Positions 39,124-51,100 of a DNA stretch of 64,000 nucleotides are shown piece after piece. The first letter of the stretch is position 1. Each line of letters begins with the position of its first letter. The notes below the pieces were generated by a model. It searched no databases. It saw nothing but the letters and a program-made list of their open reading frames with translations, and had not been told where the DNA came from. The DNA comes from Paraescarpia echinospica (Eukaryota > Annelida > Polychaeta > Sabellida > Siboglinidae): positions 54,048,870 to 54,112,869 of the forward strand of contig CM034533.1 of NCBI GenBank assembly GCA_020002185.1, read 5' to 3'. The position numbers were made by a program, and so were the translations under genes.

Positions 39124-42100
39124 CTATGAGGAGAAGGTGTTAACAACATTGGATATTCCAGTCCAGTATTGCCAAACGATGGCACCCATCAGCATAGCAC
39201 ATGACATGTAGAGGGGGTAGTAAGCATTCGTCGACACGTACGGCTGTTCCACCTTCGTTAGTGTCAATGCACGGTCAACGATGGCTCGCGTCTTTGTCAC
39301 CGATGGGTCGTTCGGGGGTATCCGCTCTTTGATCTGTGGTTGATGCAGAAAGATGCATTAGGCTCGTACACAATGTCAAGAGAGAATTTTTTTTAATAGT
39401 ATTTGTAGCATGTTAAGAGTTTAAGTAATTTGTGCAATCAGTTTAATAAAAAATGGGCCTAGTGGCCCTGATGTCCTTTGGACTAATACGTCTATATGTG
39501 ACCCCGGCTGACCAAATGAGTGATAAGACAGACAAATTGTAACATTGTTTTCTTACATCCTTGTGACTGCTACAAAAATTGGCAAAGTTATGGAGCATTG
39601 AACATGGTAGGGATCAAAAAGTGAAAATGAAGAAAACGGCTGTTGAAGTTTTACATTATATATGCAAATGGACTGCATGGAAATATTACATGCACAACAT
39701 TCAAATGTGGCACACAGTATGTAATATGTATGTTATGTTGCAATGATACTCTGGAAGTACAAATGTGCTGCTACAAAGACTTATCAAGTTATGCCAGATT
39801 ATGTCTTCATGTGTAAAACTAAGAGGACAGATTATCTGAGAGCAAAAGGTAGACTCATTGTTTGACAGTTTAAAACCTACAACTGTCCAGTTTAACAGGG
39901 GTCTAGTGGCTTAATGCTGTCTGTTGACACAAGCTACTGCCAGTGACCAATTACAGATTAGTCACAGTTTCCATCAAACAATAGCAGGCAGAGAATCTTA
40001 GCTCCACAGCTGGGTGTAATACACAACCAGAGCCACCACTGATTCATGGTCAAGTAGATTAGCTCAATGCACCAACTAAGACAATACACAACACTGTGAG
40101 TGACAGTGTCCAGAGTGAGGCCTAAGCAGTGTCATCATTGCTGAATAGATCAATTAAACCTGCCAAGTGGGTGACATTGTGCACAAGTGTTCATTAATCC
40201 TTAGTGATTGTTCAGAACACCAGACTGACCACATACCTAAACAAAGCGAATGTAATAGGTGAAGAACAGGCAGTGTTCAAATGGGGGTATTGGTTGAATT
40301 GTATTTGTCTCAACGCAAAAGGCTTTATTGTGCCTTCATTGATTATAAGAAAGCATTTGATTTAGTAGACCGGTCCTCCCTGTGGTCTAAGATAATTTCA
40401 TGCGGTATTAATGGTATTGTGTTGAAAGTTGTATACAACATGTACAAAAATGCTAAATCATGTATAAATAAGGGCCAGGCTGTGTCAGCCTTCTTCTCAT
40501 GTGTAGAGGTATGGCAAGGAGAAAACTTGTGTCCTTTGTTATTTGCTATTTACTTGAATAATTTTGAACACTGTTAGTCACAATTATAACGGACTTGACA
40601 TGGCAGCTGGTTAAATTTACAACAACCTTAGTGATGATGATGTAGAAAATGTATGTTCTACTATATGCTGATGACACTAGAATGATTCAATCAAATACAG
40701 CTTTCTTGCTTGTGTATAGCAGAACTATGTCAACTCTTCTAATGGTTGACATTTGGTTGTTTCAGGTGTCAACTATATTGTGAATCTGTAATTATTAGTC
40801 TATAATTGATACAATTGATTTACACAGTACCACGTCTACACAAGGCATGGCAAGCGTAAACAGAACAGTAGAATGCATTTGATATAAATAAAGTGTAGGA
40901 TATTTCACTCTATAGTTGTCCAGAATATTAATATTCTATGTTTGTCACCTACAGGTGACAGAATATTAATTTTCTATGTTTGTCACCTACAGGTTTCTAC
41001 AGACAATACATCTTTAACCAATATACACCACAGTCACACCATTTTATAATAATTAAATGAACATCAAAATAAACACAACTTGCAATTATAGAAAATCAAT
41101 AGTTTTGAAGATACAGTTTAAAAGTGTTAGGCAACTGTTCAGTCTAACAGGGGTCAAGTGTGTCTACTCTGCCTGGGTGCTGTGACCAATTAAAGATTAG
41201 TCAAGGTCTCAATGGACTGGGCTGTAGAGATTAGTCACAGCTGTTGATTTTGTGGCACAATACACAACATCTAATGTTGGGGGTGGTCTCAAGGGCCCTT
41301 CTCAAAACCACACCACTAGATAATGTAAACCTTTTGTACTTTGGGGGCCCCTTAGGTGCCCTTAGAATGATTCAATCAAATACAGATTTCTTGTATATAG
41401 TGGCAGCACCCTAAGATACATCTATGCAAAATTAGAAAAAAGTTGCTGAACAGTTTTTGAAAAAATAGGCCAAATGTTACATTATTACCAGTTTTGGGAT
41501 CCTTGGAGGCCCTACGGAGCCCTTAAAATTATTCAATCAAATACAGATTTCTCTTGCATAGTGGCAGTGCCCCAAGATGTCTATGCAAAATTAGAGAAAA
41601 AGTTGCTGAACGGTTTCTGAGATATGGCAGCTAACGGCGGACGGCGGACGCAGAGTGATGGCAATAGTCCCTTGGACCTTCGGCCAAAGGACTAAAAATG
41701 GGCCTTGAGGCCCTAAAAGTCCTTTGGACTATATTGTGAATTAGTAATTATTAATTGTTTTTGGTGAATCATAGTTACAGATCATTAAGAGTTATGATGG
41801 AAGTAAAATGTTGACATGTTTAGTAGCTCTCTAGGCTATATGCATGCCAGTGAAATAAAATATTCGAGTAGACCATTTTGTGAATATTGTATATATTAGT
41901 TAATGTGTTATTAAAAAATATTGTCGGATTTTATCCCGAAACTCTGCTATTTAGGCCAATTTTCAGTGGTTGTAGAAACCTTGCAGGAGAGTTGGTGAGC
42001 TGCAATCTCGCATGTAGCACAGTAAAACATTGTTTAAGAAAATGCACATGCATTATCTGTTCTCATTTTGCCCCTACCACCCTCCCCCAACATGGGAAGA

Positions 42101-45100
42101 AGAGATGAATTATGATAAAACATTATTTGTTAACAAGGTACATATACACTGTAATACACAATCAATTGGCACTCTGCCAACCTAATACAGGCAGAAACAA
42201 ACAAAATGTGAACATTTAGCTTTTTGGGAAGCCCTGAGGTGCCCTTAGAATGATTCAATCAAATACAAATTTCTTGTACAGTGACACTACCCTAAGATAC
42301 GTCTATGCAAAATTGGAGAAAAAGTTACTGAACAGTTTTTTAAATAACAGAAAAGACAACCTCTGATCCATGCAAAACACAGACTCTGCATGTGACAGAT
42401 GTTGTATGAAAAGGGATTAGTTGAGAGAAGGAGTGTAGCCAGCCAGTTATAAATAAATAGAGCTGCAATTTAGTTAACACATTTAGCATTTTAGGGGGCC
42501 TTGGTGCCCTTAGAATGATTCAATCAAATACAGATTTCTTGTGTACAGTGACACTACCACATAAAACGTATATGCAAAATTATAGAAAAAGTTACTGAAC
42601 AGTTTCTGAGATACAGCAGCTAACGGCGGACAGCAGACACAGAGTGATGGCAATAGTCCGTTGGACCTTCGGCCCAAAGAACTAAAAAGTACTTTTGGTA
42701 AAATCACTGGTAATTTGTGAAAGTCTGAACATTTTTACGCTACAGTTTACCTGGACCAATTTTACAATTATTGCCAAATTTGTACCAAAGTGGTAAGAAA
42801 TAACTTTACAATCTGTTGAATGATTTTGCCAAAACTAAATAATAAACCTGCATTAACTTGTGTTATATCGGCTGTTGGAGACTTATGTTATATCGGCTGT
42901 TGGAGACTTACGTTATATCGGCTGTTGGAGACTTACGTTATATCGGCTGTTGGAGACTTATGTTATATCGGCTGTTGGAGACTTATATGTTATATCGGCT
43001 GTTGGAGACTTATGTTATATCGGCTGTTGGAGACTTATTTTATATCGGCTGTTGGAGACTTATTTTATATCGGCTGTTGGAGACTTATGTTATATCGGCT
43101 GTTGGAGACTTATGTTATATCGGCTGTTGGAGACTTATGTTATATCGGCTGTTGGAGACTTAGGTTATATCGGCTGTTGGAGACTTATATGTTATATCGG
43201 CTGTTGGAGACTTATGTTATATCGGCTGTTGGAGACTTATTTTATATCGGCTGTTGGAGACTTATTTTATATCGGCTGTTGGAGACTTATGTTATATCGG
43301 CTGTTGGAGGCTGTTGGAGACTTATGTTATATCGGCTGTTGGAGACTTATGTTATATCGGCTGTTGGAGACTTATGTTATATCGGCTGTTGGAGACTTAT
43401 GTTATATCGGCTGTTGGAGACTTATGTTATATCGGCTGTTAGAGACTTGTTATGTCGGCTGTTAGAGACTTGTATGTTATGTCGGCTGTTAGAGACTTGT
43501 ATGTTATGTCGGCTGTTGGAGACTTGTATGTTATGTCGGCTGTTAGAGACTTATGTTATGTCGGCTGTTAGAGACTTGTATGTTATGTCGGCTGTTAGAG
43601 ACTTGTATGTTATGTCGGCTGTTAGAGACTTGTATGTTATGTCGGCTGTTAGAGACTTGTATGTTATGGCTCGTTATGTCGGCTGTTAGAGACTTGTATG
43701 TTATGTCGGCTGTTAGAGACTTGTATGTTATGTCGGCTGTTAGAGACTTATGTTATGTCGGCTGTTAGAGACTTGTATGTTATATCGGCTGTTAGAGACT
43801 TGTATGTTATATCGGCTGTTAGAGACTTATGTTATGTCGGCTGTTAGAGACTTATGTTATGTCGGCTGTTAGAGACTTGTATGTTATATTGGCTGTTGGA
43901 GACTTGTATGTTATGTCGGCTGTTAGAGACTTATGTTATGTCGGCTGTTAGAGACTTGTATGTTATGTCGGCTGTTAGAGACTTCTATGTTATGTCGGCT
44001 GTTAGAGACTTGTATGTTATGTCGGCTGTTAGAGACTTGTATGTTATGTCGGCTGTTAGAGACTTGTATGTTATATCGGCTGTTAGACAGGGCTCGACAT
44101 TAACGCTTGTCCGGGACAAGTAATTACCAATGTAAGTACATTGTCCAGGACACTTGTCTGATGGGACAAGTTGATCGAGTCACAATATTAACAGGGCTTG
44201 AAGTTGCTACTACCTCAATGCATTTGGTATAATCTTACGCCTGCAACTAAATAAATTGCTGTAGTTGCAAAGTGCAAGTTAAAACTTTGTCCATTAATTA
44301 TTGTCCTGCCGTGGGCTACTGACATTTTGGTCCTTGTGTTGATAAATTAATGGCCATTAGCCATCAAACAAATTGTGCACGATGCCACTTTAACCCCTTA
44401 GTTACAAGGAAGCAGTCTGTTCCTAGTTTTTAATTAATTAATATAATGTTTTTAAGACTTCTAACTATGCTGAAGGTATACTGCCTGCCAAGTTGTGTTT
44501 AGTAAGCCTGTAACAACTTTCATAATTTGGAAGGTACAACCCCAGAGCCAGTTATAGCAATAACATTGGCCTTTTGTTTAAAGCAATTTTTTGATGGGAC
44601 AAGTAAATTTCTGTTGGGACAAGTAAACATGAATTAGTACTTGTCCTACCGGACAAGTGTTTTATGGGAGTTAATGTCAAGCCCTGATATTAGAGACTTG
44701 TATGTTATATCGGCTGTTAGACACTTATATGTTATATCAGCTGTTAGAGACCTGTATGTTATATCGGCTGTTAGAGACCTGTATGTTATTTTATGCAAAA
44801 AAGTGTTATATGAAATATGATCAAACAATGTCCAATGAGAAAAATTATTGTACACGCACATGGGTTGTGAAATGTGAGAAGATCGCCTTGACAGAGTCCA
44901 TTGTTGATGCCTCCATCATCATCTTCACTGCCTCGCCCTTCCTGATCTTCACAACTCCTGTGAAGACTGCTGGGTTGTTATAGCAACGCTCTAGGGTTGC
45001 CACGGCCATCACCTGTTGCCAAGCAACAACACATGAGATAAGGTGTGGAGAACTTAGAGATCCATCATCCAAGGAAGTTATCTCCTGTAATTCTGCAGAG

Positions 45101-48100
45101 AATGTTACATTTACGACACAATATCTACATATCAATGAACCTACAAATGCAAACAGACATTACTGATGATTCAGTGATTCATAGTGCCTGCAGAATGCTA
45201 ACAATGATGGTTGCATTTAACAGTATGCATTTTATGGCTTTCTTCCTGCAAGGTGAAGCTTCAAAACATCATCTAAAATTATATTTTGTAACAAAATCAC
45301 ACATTGTCATACGGATCAAATCTTTAAATTGTGCAACACTTTTGGCATTAATATTTTATTTTTAGAGATAGTTTTAATTAAAACTAACTGAATTCAGTTA
45401 GTGTTCTACAAGGTAAAGTCAGGAAAGTAGGAAGTCAGTGAAAAGTGGAAGTGCGATTATAAAACACATATAAATATTCATTTCAGATTTGCGGTAGTGA
45501 TAAAGTGGGGGTGAGGCTATAATCACAGATGTGACTTCAAATATTCATTTCAGATATATGGTAGTGATAGAAAGTGGGGGTGCAGCTATAATTATGGGTG
45601 CGGCTCTAAATATAGCATTTATGGTAGTGATAAGCACAAACAAACCTGAGGGATGGCGCAAAAGTTGAAGATGCTCTGGTTGTGGAGGCGGGACATGTAG
45701 GTGAGGACATCGGGGATGTGGTGGAGGGCATTGGTGATGAGTTCGTTGAGACACGCGACCGCGTCTCCCCGCTTCTCCGGGCGAGACAGTTCCAGCATCT
45801 TCTTACCGTACTTGCCCCACGCCTGCGGCATGACAGTAACAGTGAATGCAGGCCCGTAATAGCTGGACAAGTCTCATTAGAAATACTCAAAAGAAGTTGG
45901 GAAAACCATTCGTTGAATGTTAACTTGGAATTTATTAAAAAAGAGTAACATTTTGTAGTCAACTTAGATCCCTGAGAAATAAAGGACTTACTATCACTTT
46001 GTGGCAGAATGTGACATGCAATGAATTATTAATTCAGGAGACATACAAAGCTGTCTTCTCCATTACACCTGGCACATCCACATGGTGGTGCCTATCAAAT
46101 TTATACTGATTACTGCAAACAAACAAACTGAGATATGGGTCCACAAACAAACAGACAGAAAACCGTATTTGTTTTCCACAGAACAACAGAACGGACAAGC
46201 TACCCAAAACACCTATTTATAGAGTTGCAACCCTACCTCCTTGGGCCAGAACTCCCGCCCTTGGAGCACATCCTCGAGGTAGTCGCGGATGATGTTAGTC
46301 TTCTGCAGGAAGAGTCCCATGGAGTTGGCAAGTCTCGTGTCTTCCCCCACCACTGCGTCCTCCATCGCAGACGCAGAGAACAGGCGGGACAGACCGATGC
46401 CAACCAGACCCGCCACGTAGTGGCAGTACTAGACACACACACAGACAGTGTCAATACAGACTGCGTAAACTCTCATAAACTGAAAGGTAAAATTCATTGA
46501 GGGCCATGATTCACGAGGGGGGGGGCAATCATAAAGCCAGGAGAAACTTGTAGAATCTACCTTTCCTTGTAGATAACTTGATAGCAAATAAACACATTTC
46601 AAATCAATAAACACAATTCAAAGCAATTGTAATAGTAATTGACCTATTACTGTTGTATTACTATTACAATTGATTCCTATTACTATTACAATTACATTGA
46701 GTATTGTTCAACCTATTACTATTACTTAGATTTTTTTTAATATTTACTATTATTATTACGTATTACTATTACCTCAAGCCTGCTACAGTCACTGTGAGAC
46801 ACACGTGCACAAACAGTGTCAACACAAGTACGCCTTAAATGAGTGACAGGACACTACTTCACAAACACTCTTATGAGCTCATAAACCCAGTTCAAATAGA
46901 TTTGGCTGCTAAAAAGTGATCTTATATACTGAAAACTGTCAATACAAAGATGAGTCACTGGGACACTTTTATTGTCACGGAAATAATATCTCAGTGATAT
47001 GATGGCAGCTTTTTGTAATTTGAAAAAGTTCATTAAATTAACCGAGTCTGGTTAATGATGGATTTTCTTTTCTCCTCAGGAATGCAAGCTAAGAGGTGCA
47101 ACAACGCAGAACCGTTAAGCATGAAATTATAAATAGAGACACACAAAAGTAATTTTCTGAGCAATGGGACACTGAGGATCTATGGTAAAATGCAATTAGA
47201 ATTTTTTTAAATAGTAACGTGGCAGTAGATTCAGGAGTTTATTCCAGAAGTTAGGTGTAGCCACAGAGAAAGTGTGATTGCCAAGGTTAATCTTAGTTAC
47301 TAGCAGAGCATACCCATGGAGTAACAAAGAGACGAGTGGACCTCGACACCTGAGTGGAGATATATTTACAATGATCCGCAGTTAGGACACCTCACCTCAT
47401 TCCAGTCGTCCATGGAGCCGGGCGACTGGTCAAGGTAGATGGTCATTCCCTCTCCCATCTGTTGACAGATGTCAGAGATGACCGTCTGGTAGATAGGGGC
47501 CAGAGCCTGGAACTCTGTCGCAATCTGGAACAACAAACCATCTACATGACATCGAACAATCTGTGAACCCACACAATCTGTAACACCACATAATCTGTAA
47601 CGCCACACAATCTGTAACGCCACACAATCTGTAACATCACACAATCTGTAACGCCACACAATCTGTAACACCACACAATCTGTAACACCACACAATCTGT
47701 AACACCAAACAATCTGTAACACCACACAATCTGTAACACCAAACAATCTGTAACACCACACAATCTGTAACACCACACAATCTGTAACACCAAACAATCT
47801 GTAACACCAAACAATCTGTAACACCACACAATCTGTAACACCAAACAATCTGTAACACCACATAATCTGTAACACCAAACAATCTGTAACACCACACAAT
47901 CTGTAACACCAAACAATCTGTAACACCACACAATCTGTAACACCAAACAATCTGTAACACCACACAATCTGTAACACCACACAATCTGTAACACCACACA
48001 ATCTGTAACACCAAACAATCTGTAACACCAAACAATCTGTAACACCACACAATCTGTAACACCAAACAATCTGTAACACCACATAATCTGTAACACCAAA

Positions 48101-51100
48101 CAATCTGTAACACCAAACAATATGTAACACCACACAATCTGTAACACCACACAATCTGTAACACCACACAATCTGTAACACCAAACAATCTGTAACACCA
48201 AACAATCTGTAACACCACACAATCTGTAACACCAAACAATCTGTAACACCACATAATCTGTAACACCAAACAATCTGTAACATCACACAATCTGTAACAC
48301 CAAACAATATGTAACACCACACAATCTGTAACACCAAACAATCTGTAACACCACACAATCTGTAACACCAAACAATCTGTAACTCCACACAATCTGTAAC
48401 ACCAAACAATCTGTAACACCACACAATCTGTAATGCCACACAATCTGTAACACCAAACAATATCCTTAATTCAAACTACTGCTTACTCTTCTAACCTCAT
48501 GGGCTTTCAGGAGATGCCAACTCAATTCCAACCACATTTTAATATTACTTGTATCAATGAAATCTTTTTTCTTCCTTTTTCTTTCAGTTTTCGTAGCAAG
48601 CACCCAAAACATTTGTAATGATTGCCATGTTGTATATAACTAATTAATTTAACATCATATAAAACAAAAGCTGCTAGAAATTGTCAACAAAGGAGAAACA
48701 TGCCTTTATAAGTAATGTTACTTTTATGCGTCTCCTTTCAAACTTGTCACCCATAAGTTGTGTATGTCTCATTCATTTGTACACAAAAATTGTTTGATTT
48801 GTTTGAATAAACGCTTTTGACTTTGACTAATTATTATAAAATACCTGCATACATATAATCCAGATTAAGGTAATATAGGCGATATATAAAGAAAAGTTGT
48901 CTTAAATTTTGAAAAATGTTCATACATGCTATGTGCAACTGGATCCAAAGAAATTGCAGTGACATGAGACTATGGAAGGACAGTAATGGAACTGAGAGAA
49001 GAAATTGGTGTGAAGACACAAATGAAAAAAGAAAGTAGCTGGGAGCAGACTGAGATTAGTGGAACATGTGCTGAGAATGAGTGAGGAAAGACTGACAGAA
49101 AGACCAAAGAAAACAAGGTAATAGAAGAAGGAACATAGCCAGTGTAAATTGAGATCTGGAAAAAGCATGCATGAACAGCTGAGAATGGAATGGAGAATCA
49201 CTGTTGAAGACCGAGAATGATGGAAACAGTAAAGAGGGCAGAACTGATGTGTATCCCACTCTGCAAAGAGAAGAACTGACCACAGGGAATTCCTCGAGGA
49301 CCATCTTGTCCTTCTCGTTGCTCTCCATGAAGCGCCAGTCAGACTCACGCAGGTGGGTGTAGAAAGCCTTCAACATCAGCACTTTGACATCGATGGGGAT
49401 GGTCATGTCATCCTCCACTGTGTCCAGTGCCCGCAACACCAGGTAGAAGACACACACAGCGTCTCTGGAAATACACACGCATGGTTAAGGGATGGTTGCA
49501 GAGGCTTAACCATACACCCATCTGCTGTGTTCAAGATTGGCAGATGACTGGCCAAGATGGGTAATTACAACTGATATGACAGATGGGGTTTAAAGGGGGC
49601 CAGCTAGCCACTAGATTAACTAATAGTTCCAAGTCCATGGACCAGATTAATGACTTTCACCAACACAACTGGCCATGAACCAAACCAATTGGATCAGCAT
49701 TAATTAAATAAATGGCTCAAATGACACTGGCTTGTCATTTAAAAAAACTAACCTGACCTACAGTTGTTGTGACTGGCTTCCACACAAGCCTAAAATGAAC
49801 ACTTTTGATTAATTCAAGACTGCCAAAAATTCACATGTCCCACAGCATGTATCAGTGGGGTGGATGGTGGTTTGAAACAATACAAAATATTACACTTTTC
49901 TTGACTTTGCAAATGTACAAGTCCACCCTTTAACGAGTATACAACTACAAACAGTTCTTGAATGTGGACTGACAATCTGGTCACTCAGCAAATATCTGTG
50001 TAGTGATACCAGTCCATTAATGAATGCTGAAAGCTGAACAAAACATCCAAAGATATACATGTACAATGTCAGATTACATTTATAAACAGGTTATCTGAAC
50101 TGAAGATATGCCATCCCAACTTTTTGACACACTGCATGCAAAACCACTGCGTGACTGCACTAATCGAACAGCTTGATGATGAAGCTGGCTTATAAATACT
50201 GAGATTTCTGAACATTATTATACTAGATATATTATCCAACTGCATGAAATTGTAAATCTGGTGTCACATTTACACAACACTTTTACCAGGACTTTAAAAA
50301 AATGTAATTACCTCAAGTCACCCTCAAGAGCTTGTATTACTGCAGCAAAGCTGCGACTTGTCATCTTCAGAAACTCATAGCACCGCCTTCTAGTTGGTGG
50401 CATCATGCTCTAGAAGGATCAACAGTATGTGAAGACATTGTTAATCATTCATATACACAGGTAAGGTAAAAATATGATTCATTGTTAAATACAATTGCAC
50501 TCACACTGTTATTGTTTACATATATTTTGAATATAAAAATGTTGTTCTTACAGTCATAAGGAAAACAAAAATAGTGAGGTGTGGACCCTCAAAGATCGTG
50601 GGAGGTTGGCCCTAAAACAGACGGGAGACCATGTGGGAGGTTGGGTTCAAAAACTGGTGGGAGATGGGAAGTTGAGACCCGTGCCGCACCCTACTCCTTG
50701 CCACACCCCACTTCAAAACTTGAATACTTACGATAGGGAGGTCAGACCAATTTACCTCCCCTTCTGACAACATGGGAGACAGGGGTCCCAGTTTAGTGGC
50801 CATAGTTTATTATCATGCATTCTACCTGTTGGTTTGTGAATTTTCTTATGTTGTAATAATGTCAATGTGTGTACCTGCGCTGAAAAAATATTTTTTGGCG
50901 GTGTTTATTAGCGGTAATTATTTTTTTACTCTCAGTGTCGTATTTTGGTTTTCTTGATTTACGCGTGCGGCCATCTTAGATCATGTTGACAGGCCCCACC
51001 TATCAAACTGATTTGCGAGATTATGTTAATGAGTACATCCATATTGAAATGTGATGAAGAAAGAGGAAATTCAGAGGGAAATGAATCTGAAAATATCATT

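Noticed and set aside
42820..43768. 289- and 201-codon plus-strand ORFs with [15 protein letters not shown] repeats
   Set aside because: Products of the stop-free 25/27-bp minisatellite, open in several frames and antisense to FDFT1.
47366..48460. 364-codon minus-strand ORF (Val/Cys/Leu-rich, [15 protein letters not shown] repeats)
   Set aside because: Encoded by the 17-bp minisatellite in an FDFT1 intron; only its last part (exon 4) is real coding sequence.
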